Positions 6,921-15,743 of a stretch of DNA of 64,000 nt are shown here, in pieces (within the stretch, counting starts at the first letter, position 1; each line of letters opens with the position of its first letter). The stretch is taken from positions 1 to 64,000 of the forward strand of contig NZ_KB898724.1 in NCBI RefSeq assembly GCF_000377785.1, given 5' to 3'. The DNA is from Thioalkalivibrio sp. ALJ24 (GTDB lineage Bacteria; Pseudomonadota; Gammaproteobacteria; Ectothiorhodospirales; Ectothiorhodospiraceae). The notes beneath the pieces are model-generated. The model did no database searches, was not told the DNA's origin, and saw only the letters and a program-made list of their open reading frames with translations. Both the position numbers and the translations under genes were made by a program.

Positions 6921-9464
6921 ATGAGCGCGACGATGGCCCGCGAAGAAGCGGCGGCGCTGGAGGATCTGCTGGGGCCGCTGGATGCGGCGCTGGCTTCGCC
7001 CGGGGCGGCGGTGCTGGTGGCCGAGCCCGGGGCGGGCAAGACGACCCGCGTGCCGCTGCATCTGGCCTCCGGGGAGTCGCCCGGGCGCGTGGTGGTGTTG
7101 CAGCCGCGGCGCCTGGCCGCGCGCATGGCGGCCACGTTCATGGCCGGGCAGTGCGGCGAGGCCGTGGGGCAGACGGTGGGTTATCGCGTGCGCGACGCGC
7201 AGCAGGTCTCGGCGCAGACCCGGGTGGAGCTGGTCACCGACGGGATCTTCCTGCGCCGCATCCAGGCGGATCCGCTGCTGGAGGGCGTCGATACCCTGGT
7301 CTTCGATGAATTCCACCTGCGTCGGCCGGAGGCGGAGCTGGCGCTGGCCTTCGCGCTGCAGGTGCGCCGGCTGCTGCGCCCGGAGCTGCGCATCGTGGTG
7401 ATGTCGGCCACGCTGGATGATGACGCGGTGGCGCGCCTGCTGGCCCGGGGCGGGTCGGAGGGCGGGGCCGAACCCGTACCGGTCCTGCGGGCGCGCGGCC
7501 GGCAGTTTCCGGTGGATGTGCGGCATGCGCCGCCGGCGCCGGACGCGTCGCTGGCGGACGCGGTGGCCGATGCGGTGCGCGAGGCGCTGGCGGCCGAGAC
7601 CGGATCCCTGCTGGTCTTCCTGCCCGGGGAGCGCGAGATCCGCGAGGTGGCTGGGCGGCTGCAGGCGGGCGGGGACGCCGGCCGGGATACGCCGTCCGGT
7701 CATGCGCGGGTCGTGCCGCTGTTTGGTCGTCTCTCCGCGGAGGAACAGGCGCGCGCGGTGCAGCCGGCCCCGGCGGGCGAACGCAAGGTGGTGCTGGCCA
7801 CCGACATCGCCGAGACCAGCCTGACCATCGAAGGCGTGCGGGTGGTGGTGGATGCGGGGCTGGCCCGCGAGCCGCGCTTCGATGCGGCCACCGGGCTTTC
7901 TCGCCTGGTGACGGTGACGGCCTCGAAGGCCGCGGCCGAACAGCGTGCCGGGCGTGCCGGACGCACCGAACCCGGGGTCGCGATCCGGCTGTGGGCGCGG
8001 GCGGACGAGGTCACCCGGCCGGATTACGCAACCCCGGGACTGCGCCAGGTGGACCTTCTGCCGCTGGCGCTGGAACTGGCGGGCTGGGGCGAGCCGGTGG
8101 CCGGGCTGGACTGGCTGGAACCGCCCCCGGCGCACGGGCTGGCCTCGGCGCAGGCGCTGCTCGCGGAACTGGGCGCGGTGGACGCAGCGGGGCGCATCAC
8201 CGATCACGGGCGTGCGCTGCTGCGCCTGCCGACCCATCCGCGGCTGGCGCACATGCTGCTGCGTGCGCAGGAACGCGGGTGGTCGCGGCTGGCCTGCGAA
8301 CTGGCGGTACTGGTGGAGGAACCCGGGCTGGCCGGACCGGAGATGCCCCTGGATCTGGAGTTGCGGCTGGAACGGGCGCGGCGCGCGGGCGGACGGGCCT
8401 GGCAGCGATCCCTGCGGCGTCTGGAGCAGGGGCTGGAACGGGTCGCGGGTGCGGCCGAAGCCGGCGAAGCGGGGGCGGACGGGGCGATGGACGAGCCCGC
8501 CGCCCTTGGCGTGCTGGCCGCGCTGGCCTGGCCGGAGCGCATCGCCCGGCATCGTGGCGGCGCGGCCGGGCGTTTCGTGATGGGCAACGGCCGCGGCGCG
8601 GTGCTGCCGGAGCGCGAACGCCTGGCGCATGCGGAATTCCTGGTGGCGGTGGACTGCAGCGATGCCGAACGCGAGGCCCGTATCCGCTGTGCGGTGGCGC
8701 TGGATCCGGCGGTGCTGGAACGCGAGGCGCCGGAGCTGTTCCACCGCGAGACGCGCTGCGACTGGGTGGAGGACGGAGCGCGCCTGGAGAATGCGCGTAT
8801 CCGCCGGGTCGGCACGCTGGTGATCGAACGGCAGATGGTCGCGCTGGAGGATCCCGCCGACACCATCGCCCCGTGGTGCGCACGGTTGCGCCGCGAGGGG
8901 CTGGAGCGGCTGCCGTGGGACGCGGCGGCGAGCCAGCTCCGCGCGCGCATCCGCATGCTGCACGAGGCGATGCCGGAGGCGGGGTTTCCGGCCATGGGGG
9001 ATGCCGCGCTGCTGGCCGATCTCGAGCAGTGGCTGGGGCCGTATCTCGCAGGGATCACGCGGCGGCGCGATCTGGAACGCCTCGATCTGGCGGCGATCCT
9101 GCGGGCACGCCTGGACTGGGCGCAGCAGCAGCAACTGGAGCGCGAGGCGCCGGCGCGAATCGAGGTGCCGTCCGGTTCCGCGTACCGGGTCGACTACACC
9201 AGCGAGCCGCCGGTGCTGGCGGTCAAGCTGCAGGAGCTGTTCGGCCTGACCGATACCCCGACGGTTGCCGGTGGGCGCGTGGCGGTAATGCTGCACCTGC
9301 TGTCACCGGCCGGGCGCCCGGTGCAGGTCACTCAGGATCTGAAGAGCTTCTGGGCGAATGGCTACCCGGAGGTGCGCCGCGAGCTGAAGGGGCGCTACCC
9401 GAAGCATCCGTGGCCGGAGGATCCGTGGAATGCGCCGGCGACCCGGCACGCAAAGCGGCGGTAA
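6921..9464 (+). CDS. hrpB: ATP-dependent RNA helicase HrpB
   Basis: This 847-residue DEAH-type helicase fits the HrpB family, which is usually about 800-850 residues. Walker A GAGKTT has its lysine at residue 40. The Walker B box is DEFH near residue 129, the HrpB variant of DEAH, followed by SAT and the C-terminal helicase motifs TDIAETSLTIEGVRVVVDAG and QRAGRAGRTEPG. The C-terminal half has the HrpB signature ending with SPAGRPVQVTQDLKSFW. It is cytoplasmic. The biological substrate of HrpB is poorly defined in most bacteria. It is monocistronic or followed by the small membrane protein 109 bases later. Confidence 0.95.
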   Translation: MSATMAREEAAALEDLLGPLDAALASPGAAVLVAEPGAGKTTRVPLHLASGESPGRVVVLQPRRLAARMAATFMAGQCGEAVGQTVGYRVRDAQQVSAQTRVELVTDGIFLRRIQADPLLEGVDTLVFDEFHLRRPEAELALAFALQVRRLLRPELRIVVMSATLDDDAVARLLARGGSEGGAEPVPVLRARGRQFPVDVRHAPPAPDASLADAVADAVREALAAETGSLLVFLPGEREIREVAGRLQAGGDAGRDTPSGHARVVPLFGRLSAEEQARAVQPAPAGERKVVLATDIAETSLTIEGVRVVVDAGLAREPRFDAATGLSRLVTVTASKAAAEQRAGRAGRTEPGVAIRLWARADEVTRPDYATPGLRQVDLLPLALELAGWGEPVAGLDWLEPPPAHGLASAQALLAELGAVDAAGRITDHGRALLRLPTHPRLAHMLLRAQERGWSRLACELAVLVEEPGLAGPEMPLDLELRLERARRAGGRAWQRSLRRLEQGLERVAGAAEAGEAGADGAMDEPAALGVLAALAWPERIARHRGGAAGRFVMGNGRGAVLPERERLAHAEFLVAVDCSDAEREARIRCAVALDPAVLEREAPELFHRETRCDWVEDGARLENARIRRVGTLVIERQMVALEDPADTIAPWCARLRREGLERLPWDAAASQLRARIRMLHEAMPEAGFPAMGDAALLADLEQWLGPYLAGITRRRDLERLDLAAILRARLDWAQQQQLEREAPARIEVPSGSAYRVDYTSEPPVLAVKLQELFGLTDTPTVAGGRVAVMLHLLSPAGRPVQVTQDLKSFWANGYPEVRRELKGRYPKHPWPEDPWNAPATRHAKRR

Positions 9465-9573
9465 TCCCGGGGACCGCTCCCCCGGGAGCCCGGTTCCGGG
9501 TCGGGTTCACGATGCGACGCGCGGCGTTCTCGGGTAGTGTCGCGTTCAGCACCACTGCGAGAAGATTCCCCCG

Positions 9574-9795
9574 ATGCTGAAGTTCCTGACCGCGATCCTG
9601 ATCCTGCTGTTCATCTGGTGGCGGGTGTCGCGCTGGCTGGAGGTGCGCCGCCGCCGGGCACGCGGCGAGGACGTGTCCTACGAGGTGCGGATCAAGGGTT
9701 ATCGGCCGATCACCATCCTCAGCGTGATCTTCCTGATCCTGTACGGGGGGTATGTGGTCTGGTACGTGCTCACCGAGCACCTGGAGCTGCTTTAG
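9574..9795 (+). CDS. Small membrane protein, two predicted segments
   Basis: This 73-residue protein has a hydrophobic segment at residues 4-17 (FLTAILILLFIWWR), a basic connecting stretch (RRRRARGEDVSYEVRIKG) and a second segment at about 46-65 (ITILSVIFLILYGGYVVWYVL). The basic loop would face the cytoplasm. I do not recognise a named family. The arrangement, good composition and position after hrpB make it likely real. A GCTCCC/GGGAGC hairpin at about 9477-9490 lies between it and hrpB. Confidence 0.65.
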   Translation: MLKFLTAILILLFIWWRVSRWLEVRRRRARGEDVSYEVRIKGYRPITILSVIFLILYGGYVVWYVLTEHLELL

Positions 9796-9852
9796 ATCCG
9801 CGCCGGCCCGGGCAAGGGGCCAGCGCGGGATATGTTCGGGATCCGCGACCGA

Positions 9853-10305
9853 TCAGCAGTCGCCGATGCGCTCGCCCTCGATCTCCGTGACGATGGTCAT
9901 CTCGCCCATCGGGCCCTCGACATCGGCCTCCATGCGGCCCTCCGAGCGGTCACCCATGAAGCGCATCTCGCCTTCCATGGTCGCGCTGCCGCCCTGCGGA
10001 TCGGTGCAGGTCATCGCGTATTCGGCGCCGTCGGCGCGGATGTCGGCGTGATCCAGCGTGCATTCGTCGGGCACTTCAAACACGTCCTCGCCACGTTCGA
10101 TGTCTTCCTGCGTCACGCATTCGCGGGAGGTGTCCACCTGGTCCGGCATCTGGTCCATGCCTTCCATTATCATGGTGTGGGTGTATTCCCACTTGCCCGG
10201 TTCGATGTTCGGGGTTTCCGCCGCGGCGGCGAAGGGCAGGATCAGCAGGGCGGCACCGAGGCTGAGGCAGGAGGGGCCGATGCGGGAGGTGAAAAGTCGC
10301 AGCAT
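9853..10305 (-). CDS. DUF3617 family exported protein
   Basis: This 150-residue protein has a signal peptide (hydrophobic core LSLGAALLILPFAAA, cleavage near AAAAE). The DUF3617 hallmark IEPGKWEYTHTMIMEGM follows directly. Two Cys pairs, in SRECVTQEDI and VPDECTLDH plus MTCTDPQGG and the final GDC, suggest disulfides in the periplasm. The very acidic, Met-rich body is normal for the family. Function is unknown. It is transcribed convergently with the small membrane gene and divergently from the matrixin-like gene. ATG 10305 was chosen because it starts the signal peptide. Confidence 0.85.
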   Translation of the reverse strand: MLRLFTSRIGPSCLSLGAALLILPFAAAAETPNIEPGKWEYTHTMIMEGMDQMPDQVDTSRECVTQEDIERGEDVFEVPDECTLDHADIRADGAEYAMTCTDPQGGSATMEGEMRFMGDRSEGRMEADVEGPMGEMTIVTEIEGERIGDC

Positions 10306-10409
10306 GAGGATTCTCCGGTTTGGGACAGGACCTTGCGGTCCATCTTGCAACGCAGGCCGCGGGGTGACAACTCTGTATTTGGAGGGGGCGTGACCGTGGA
10401 GAGACGGGC

Positions 10410-11432
10410 GTGAGCGGCCGCTGGTGGCTGGTACCACTGCTGTTGCTGGTGGTGGCGGGGGCATGGCACGAGCTGGGGCCGGGTCCCGACGCGGAGGACA
10501 GCGAGTCGTCGGTGTCCGCGCCGGACGCCGGGCCGGCCATGCGGGAACACCCGGTGGCCCCGGGTTGCCGGCTGCCGGTGAGCCTTCATCTTGATCGGGT
10601 GGATGCGGAGTTCGGGCTGGAGGAGCGCGAGGTGCGCGCGGCCCTGCGGGATGCGCGCGAGATGTGGGAGTCGGTTACCGAGACCACGCTGTTTCGCGAC
10701 CGCGCGGACGAGGGCGTGGCGGTGCGCCTGGTGTTCGATGAGCGTCAGGCCTCCGCCCTGGCCCGGCAGCGCGATCGCGATGGCCTGGATGCGGCGTACG
10801 AGGAGATCGAACGGCGGCGCGAACGCCTGGAGGATGCGCGCGCCGATCTCGAGGCGGACATCCGCCGCCATGCCGAGCGGCGCGAGGAACTGGAGGAGCG
10901 CCGCGAGGAACATCGGCGCGAGGTGGAGGCGTGGAATGCCGGGGATCGCTACCGCAGCGACCGGCGGCGCGCGCGTCTGGAGGAGGAGGGCGAGGCGATC
11001 CGGGAGCGTGGTCAGGAGCTGAACCGTCAGGCCCGGCAGCTGGAGGAGCGTCGTGGCGAACTGGATCGGCGGGCTGCAGAGCTGGATGCCGCGATCGCGC
11101 GGTACAACGAGCGTGCCGATGGTCTGAACGAACGTTCCCGGCAGGCCGGCGGGTTCAACGTCGGGCTGTACGAGCAGACGCCGGGGTCGCGCTCCATCAC
11201 CGTGTATCAGGCGGTCGATCGGGAGCAGCTGACCCTGGTGCTGGCGCACGAGCTGGGCCATGCGCTGGGCATCGGCCATGTCTCCGACCCGGAGGCGGTG
11301 ATGTACGCGACCCTGGGGCCGGAGAACGCCGGCCGCAGCCGCCTGACGCAGGCCGATCGCCGCGCCCTGGAGCAGGCCTGCGACGTGACCACCCGAACGG
11401 CGTCGGGGCGCCAGGGAAACACCGATCAATAG
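10410..11432 (+). CDS. Matrixin-like zinc metalloprotease with a long coiled-coil insert
   Basis: This 340-residue protein has an N-terminal membrane anchor or signal (residues 4-18). Residues about 55-110 look like the first half of a matrixin fold. Residues about 115-245 are a highly charged coiled coil (EEIERRRERLEDARADLEAD and similar). The catalytic motif HELGHALGIGH then occupies 280-290, giving three zinc His and Glu281, with a Met-turn AVMYATL around Met298. Ordinary matrixins lack the insert. A cysteine pair (53 and 324) may brace the domain. It is probably envelope-located and facing the periplasm. Substrate is unknown. The 3' end overlaps the fadL-type gene by 7 bases, convergently. 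Confidence 0.85.
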   Translation: MSGRWWLVPLLLLVVAGAWHELGPGPDAEDSESSVSAPDAGPAMREHPVAPGCRLPVSLHLDRVDAEFGLEEREVRAALRDAREMWESVTETTLFRDRADEGVAVRLVFDERQASALARQRDRDGLDAAYEEIERRRERLEDARADLEADIRRHAERREELEERREEHRREVEAWNAGDRYRSDRRRARLEEEGEAIRERGQELNRQARQLEERRGELDRRAAELDAAIARYNERADGLNERSRQAGGFNVGLYEQTPGSRSITVYQAVDREQLTLVLAHELGHALGIGHVSDPEAVMYATLGPENAGRSRLTQADRRALEQACDVTTRTASGRQGNTDQ

Positions 11433-12718
11433 GTGTAGCGCAGTCCTGCCGACAGGATGTTCACCCGCCCGCGGGTGCTCCCGCTGTATTCCACCGTGCC
11501 GGTATCGAATTCGCGGGTCAGGTCGATGTCCTCGCGCGAGACATCCACGTACGAGTAGCCGAGGTCGATGCTCAGGCGGTCGGTCGGGTGCCACGAGGCC
11601 CCCAGCGACAGCCAGGTGCGGTCGCCATCCGGGGTGCGGGTGGAGCGGTAGCCGTCACGCGTGGGCGTGCGGTCATACTGGATGCCGCCGCGCAGGGTCC
11701 AGTCCGGGTTGAGTTCGTATTCGGCCCCGACCGCCAGGGCGTAGCTGTTGCGATAGTTCTGCTCCAGCTCCTGTTCGGCGAGCGGGTTGGCGGACTCCAC
11801 CGCGATCTCGTCGAAGTTCGACCACCGGAACCAGGTGTACTGCACCAGCCCGGTCCAGCGTTCGTTGAAGCGGTGGCTGAGCGCCGCGCTGGCGATGTCC
11901 GGCAGCTTGAGCTCGGCCTCGCCGGTTGCGATCACCGGTCGGCTGATCGGACCGTTTTCGGGCATGGATACCCGGGCGGTGCCCTTGAGCGTGTGGGTCA
12001 CTCCGCTGCGATAGTGCAATCCGAGACGGGTGGTGTCCGCGAGGTCGATCAGTACGCCAATGTTGTAGCCCACGTCCCAGCTGTCGCCTTCCAGGCGGTA
12101 TTCGCCGTCGGTGGCCGGGTCCGCTCCCGTGGCGTCGGGGATGGCCGCGCGCAGCGTGGCATCGGCGTATTGCAGATCGATGCCGCCGCCGATGGAGACC
12201 CGGTCGCTGACCCGGACCGCGATGCTGGGCTGCAGGTTGAGGACCTGCAGGTCGGTCTCCAGCGAATCGTAGCGGGCGAAGAAATCGTCGTCGTACTCGC
12301 CCTTGAGGCCGAAATGGGTGCCCAGGCCGAAGCCCAGCCACACGCGCTCCGACTGCGGCTCGGCCCAGTAGAAATTGGGCAGCGGGGTGGGGTCGTAGGG
12401 GTTGTCGCCCTGGCTGCCGTCCACGTCAAAGGTGTTGGCGTTGGTAAAGCTGGAGCCGTCGTTGCGGGTGCTGGAGTGCGGGAACAGCAGATGCGCGCCG
12501 GCCTGCACCTCGGCGCTTTCCAGCCGGGTCATGCCGGCCGGGTTGAAGTAGATGGTGCTGGCGTCGTCGGCGAAGGCGGCCTCGCCGGCATAGGCCCGCC
12601 CCAGTCCGGTGACCCCCTGCTCCTGGAGGTAGAACCCGGCGGCCAGCACGGCCGTCGGGGCAAGGCCCAGGGTGGCGGCGGTGATGGCGGCGGCGAGATG
12701 TCGTGGCTTCGGCTGCAT
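11426..12718 (-). CDS. FadL/OmpP1/TodX outer-membrane transporter
   Basis: This 430-residue outer-membrane beta-barrel is of the long-chain fatty acid and hydrophobic-compound transporter family. A signal peptide covers residues 1 to about 26. The mature N-terminus AGFYLQEQGVTGLGRAYAGE and the NPAGMTRL hatch motif are diagnostic. The C-terminus ends ILSAGLRYTY, an aromatic-terminated barrel strand. ATG 12718 has GGAGGAAGGC immediately upstream; an upstream in-frame ATG at 12787 lacks such a site and would destroy the signal peptide. Substrate cannot be told from sequence. Confidence 0.93.
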   Translation of the reverse strand: MQPKPRHLAAAITAATLGLAPTAVLAAGFYLQEQGVTGLGRAYAGEAAFADDASTIYFNPAGMTRLESAEVQAGAHLLFPHSSTRNDGSSFTNANTFDVDGSQGDNPYDPTPLPNFYWAEPQSERVWLGFGLGTHFGLKGEYDDDFFARYDSLETDLQVLNLQPSIAVRVSDRVSIGGGIDLQYADATLRAAIPDATGADPATDGEYRLEGDSWDVGYNIGVLIDLADTTRLGLHYRSGVTHTLKGTARVSMPENGPISRPVIATGEAELKLPDIASAALSHRFNERWTGLVQYTWFRWSNFDEIAVESANPLAEQELEQNYRNSYALAVGAEYELNPDWTLRGGIQYDRTPTRDGYRSTRTPDGDRTWLSLGASWHPTDRLSIDLGYSYVDVSREDIDLTREFDTGTVEYSGSTRGRVNILSAGLRYTY

Positions 12719-12811
12719 GTGCCTTCCTCCCTCCCGGATCCGGGGCTTTTTCACGCGGACCGTAGCCGCACCCGCGAGCGGGCTCAAGGGAAGGTATTGC
12801 TGGCGCGCAGG

Positions 12812-13015
12812 TTACAGCAGCAACAGGGCGAGACCGAGTGCCGCCGCCGCCCCGCCGCCACCCGCCAGTCCGAGGGTGCGGGCGGTAAAGCGCCCGATCA
12901 CCGGACGCGCACGCTCGCGGCGGGTGAAGGCGTCCTGCACCCCGACCAGCGCGGTAATCGCGCCGGCGACCATCAGGATAATGCCGAAGATGTCCAGCAG
13001 TGCGGCGTGTTGCAT
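12812..13015 (-). CDS. Small hydrophobic protein, two membrane segments
   Basis: This 67-residue protein has two hydrophobic stretches (LLDIFGIILMVAGAITALVGV and LGLAGGGGAAAALGLALLLL) joined by a basic loop FTRRERARPVIGRF. No family is recognised. It lies 93 bases upstream of the fadL-type start on the same strand. It could be co-transcribed with it. It is divergent from mltF. Confidence 0.55.
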   Translation of the reverse strand: MQHAALLDIFGIILMVAGAITALVGVQDAFTRRERARPVIGRFTARTLGLAGGGGAAAALGLALLLL

Positions 13016-13086
13016 GGGATGTCTCCCCGCGGGCGGTCGGTGTCTGCCTGATGGATCGTCCGACCGGGCGCGGGGTTCCGCGTCAC

Positions 13087-13107
13087 AACCCTGATCGAAT
13101 CAGGGTT
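13087..13107. promoter_or_regulatory. Perfect 9-bp inverted repeat in a divergent promoter region
   Basis: AACCCTGAT, three bases, then ATCAGGGTT. A second, overlapping pairing is possible between CACAACC (13084-13090) and GGTTGTG (13108-13114). It lies between the divergent 67-residue gene and mltF, about 100 bases before the mltF start. It looks more like an operator or a leader hairpin than a terminator because no T-run follows. Confidence 0.45.
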
Positions 13108-13204
13108 GGTTGTGGGACGGATCACGTTTCCCGAAGGTTTGAGGATGTTTTCGGGCCGTTCGGGCCCGCCGGGTGTCAGGAGACACCGTCCGGGGAGGGA
13201 TCTC

Positions 13205-14665
13205 ATGTCCACTGATTCGTACATCCATTCACTGCATCCGAGCCGCTGGCTGCGCCCGGGTCTGCTGTCCGCGTCGGCGGCCGTGCTGATGGCCTGTAGT
13301 CCCGGAGAGGGGCAGTCCGAGGTGCCGGGGGTGGCGGGCTCGTCGCTGGAACATCCGGAGGACACCGGTGAACTGGTGGTGGTGACCCGCAATGCACCCA
13401 CCGCCTGGTTCTACGATCGCCACACCGAGACCGCAGGTCCGGAACACGACCTGGTGGAAGCCTTCGCAGGCGCGCGTGGCTGGGAGGTCGAATGGAAGCT
13501 GGTGGATTCGGTGGGCGAGGTGCTGAAGACCCTGGCTTCCGGTGAGGTCCACATGGCGGCGGCCGGCCTCACGCATCTGGAATCGCGTGATGCGGATTTC
13601 CTCCGCGGGCCGCAGCATACCGAGGTGACCGAGCAGGTCGTGTGTCACCGCGACCGCGGCTCGCTGCCGGAGTCGGCGGCCGATCTGGACGGGCTGGAGC
13701 TGGCGGTCAGTGCCGGCAGCGCCTACGTCGAAACCCTGCAGGCGCTGGACGAGCCGGTGGCCCATCGCGCCGAGCCGGAGGGCACCGAGCGCCTGCTGGC
13801 GGCCGTGGAAGAGGGCGAACTCGACTGCACCGTGGCCGACTCGCATATCGTCGGGCTCAACCGGCGGATGTTCCCGCACCTGGAAGTGGCCTTCGACGTG
13901 AGTGATGAACGCGCGATCGGCTGGTATCTGCACCCCGATTTCGAGGGACTGGCGGCGCAGGCGGGCGCGTGGATGGACACCGACGAGGGGACGCAGGCGC
14001 GTGCCGGGGTGGACGAGCAGTACTATGCCTATGTCCCGGAATTCGATTTCGTCGACCTGCGTGCCCTGACCCGGCGCATCGATCAGCGGCTGCCGGATTT
14101 CCGCCCGGTGTTCGAGGAGGCCGCGGACGAGACCGAACTGCCCGCCGACCTGCTGGCCGCACTGGCCTACCAGGAGTCGCACTGGGATCCGCAGGCGCGC
14201 AGTCCTACCGGGGTGCGCGGGATGATGATGCTGACCCAGCGCACCGCGCAGGAGCTGGGGATCGAGGATCGTCTGGATCCGGAGCAGAGCATCCATGGCG
14301 GCGCGCGCTACCTGCGCCAGATGCACGAGCGCCTGGACGAGGACATCCCGGAACCGGACCGTACCTATCTCGCGCTGGCCAGCTACAACATCGGCCGCGG
14401 GCATCTGCTGGACGCGCGACGCCTGGCGCGCGAGCTGGGTCGCGATCCCGACCGCTGGGCGGATATGCGCGAAGTGCTGCCGCTGCTGACCGACGAACGC
14501 TATTACCGCGATCTGCGGTTCGGCTACGCGCGCGGCTACCAGCCGGTGTACTACGTGCAGCGCATCCGCAACTACCGCGACGTGATCCGGCCCGCCTTCG
14601 TGGAGGATGAGGTCGCCGGGGAGGGAACGGCGTCGTCTACGTCCTCGTGGCTGGCGCTGGACTGA
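13205..14665 (+). CDS. mltF: Membrane-bound lytic murein transglycosylase F
   Basis: This 486-residue lipoprotein cleaves peptidoglycan glycan strands. The lipobox VLMAC puts the lipidated cysteine at residue 31. Residues about 55-285 form a periplasmic amino-acid-binding-like domain (ELVVVTRNAPTAWFYD). Residues about 300-460 form the SLT lysozyme-like domain, with catalytic Glu324 in AYQESHWDPQARSPTG and the GMMMLTQRTAQELG and ALASYNIGRGH motifs. Length and order match MltF. GGGGAGGG lies directly before ATG 13205; an in-frame ATG at 13106 would place non-signal sequence before the lipobox. Its last 29 bases overlap the convergent glycosyltransferase gene. Confidence 0.93.
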   Translation: MSTDSYIHSLHPSRWLRPGLLSASAAVLMACSPGEGQSEVPGVAGSSLEHPEDTGELVVVTRNAPTAWFYDRHTETAGPEHDLVEAFAGARGWEVEWKLVDSVGEVLKTLASGEVHMAAAGLTHLESRDADFLRGPQHTEVTEQVVCHRDRGSLPESAADLDGLELAVSAGSAYVETLQALDEPVAHRAEPEGTERLLAAVEEGELDCTVADSHIVGLNRRMFPHLEVAFDVSDERAIGWYLHPDFEGLAAQAGAWMDTDEGTQARAGVDEQYYAYVPEFDFVDLRALTRRIDQRLPDFRPVFEEAADETELPADLLAALAYQESHWDPQARSPTGVRGMMMLTQRTAQELGIEDRLDPEQSIHGGARYLRQMHERLDEDIPEPDRTYLALASYNIGRGHLLDARRLARELGRDPDRWADMREVLPLLTDERYYRDLRFGYARGYQPVYYVQRIRNYRDVIRPAFVEDEVAGEGTASSTSSWLALD

Positions 14666-15743
14666 GCGGGCGGCCGGTCAGTTCTTCCAGCGCCCGTGTC
14701 CACGCGGGCAGCAGGGTGTCGGGCTCCAGTGCGCGGACGTCCGCCGGCGGGGGCAGGCCGTCGGTGAGCCAGGTGTCGAGGCGGGCGGCCAGGGCCTCGG
14801 GGTCGCCGGCCGGATAGCGGTATTCGGGCGGGTACTGCTCCGGGTAGCACAGGGCGTCCGGCACCAGCGGACGCGCGCCGGCGCCGCTGGCCTCCAGCAT
14901 CGACAGCCCCTGGAATTCGTGCGCGGTGGTGCTGACGACGATGCCCGCCCGCCACAGCAGGGCGTCGTATTCCGCGCGCGGCAGGCGCCCGTCGGCCACG
15001 ATGTTGGTACCGAACCGCTCCCGGATCCGCTGCAGGGCCTCGGGCGGCGGTTTCGGGCGCGGTCCCAGCAGGGCCAGGCGGAAGCCCCGTCCGCGCGCGG
15101 CCAGCCTTTCCAGCGCCTCGGCGAACAGTTCCGGGCGCTTGTCGTACTCCCAGCGGTGGTTCCACAGGATCAGGTCCGGGTCGCGTTCCGGTGTGGCCCC
15201 TTCCGGTCGCCGCGGCGGCGGGACCGGGACCGGGAGGATCCGGGCCCGGTCGGCCAGGCGCTCCGGGACGCCGGGCGGGACCGCGTCCGGCATGCGCCGC
15301 AGCAGGGCCCGCAGGCCGTCGAGGAATGAGTCGCGGTTGAAAGCCGAGTTGAACGCGATGCGCCCGGCGGACAGCGCGCCGTAGATCTGCACCATCTGCG
15401 GCTCGATGGAGCGTACCTGATGCTCGCCGACCGGGTAGGCGAACTGGTTCTCGTGGAAGTAGTACAGCGCGGGCAGGGCCGACAGCGGCGGATGCAGGCC
15501 CCGCAGCGTGGCCAGATCCACCATCGAGGTCGCGACGATCGCATCGGCCCGCACGCCTTCCAGTGCCTCCAGCCAGGAGATCGGGTTGCCGCGGATGCGC
15601 CAGCGGAAATGGCGACCGGGCAGCTCGAAGCGTAGCCATTCGATGTCGGGAAAGGTGGCCACCAGGGCATCCGCCCATACCGCATGGCTGTCGGCACGAT
15701 AGGCCGACAGCAGCAGCACCCGTGGACGGCTATCGATGTTCAT
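14637..15743 (-). CDS. DUF3524 glycosyltransferase related to tRNA-queuosine mannosyltransferase
   Basis: This 368-residue GT4-fold enzyme begins with the DUF3524 domain (RVLLLSAYRADSHAVWADAL, RHFRWRIRGN). It carries the diagnostic YYFHENQFAYP and FNSAFNRDSFLDGL motifs, and a C-terminal glycosyltransferase group 1 half with WNHRWEYDKRPELF and the nucleotide-sugar loop HEFQGLSMLEASGAGA. In vertebrates the family (GTDC1) mannosylates queuosine in tRNA. A similar role in bacteria is inference. The start overlaps the end of the upstream tetR gene by 14 bases, indicating an operon. The 3' end overlaps mltF convergently. Confidence 0.85.
   Translation of the reverse strand: MNIDSRPRVLLLSAYRADSHAVWADALVATFPDIEWLRFELPGRHFRWRIRGNPISWLEALEGVRADAIVATSMVDLATLRGLHPPLSALPALYYFHENQFAYPVGEHQVRSIEPQMVQIYGALSAGRIAFNSAFNRDSFLDGLRALLRRMPDAVPPGVPERLADRARILPVPVPPPRRPEGATPERDPDLILWNHRWEYDKRPELFAEALERLAARGRGFRLALLGPRPKPPPEALQRIRERFGTNIVADGRLPRAEYDALLWRAGIVVSTTAHEFQGLSMLEASGAGARPLVPDALCYPEQYPPEYRYPAGDPEALAARLDTWLTDGLPPPADVRALEPDTLLPAWTRALEELTGRPLSPAPATRT

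Noticed and set aside
6546-9296. A 916-codon minus-strand frame opposite hrpB
   Set aside because: Only the part that coincides with the true ModE-like gene frame region resembles protein; the rest is the mirror of hrpB codons.
9470-9495. A CTCCC/GGGAG hairpin after hrpB as a terminator
   Set aside because: The stem is only 6 bp and no T-run follows; it is mentioned only as a hairpin.
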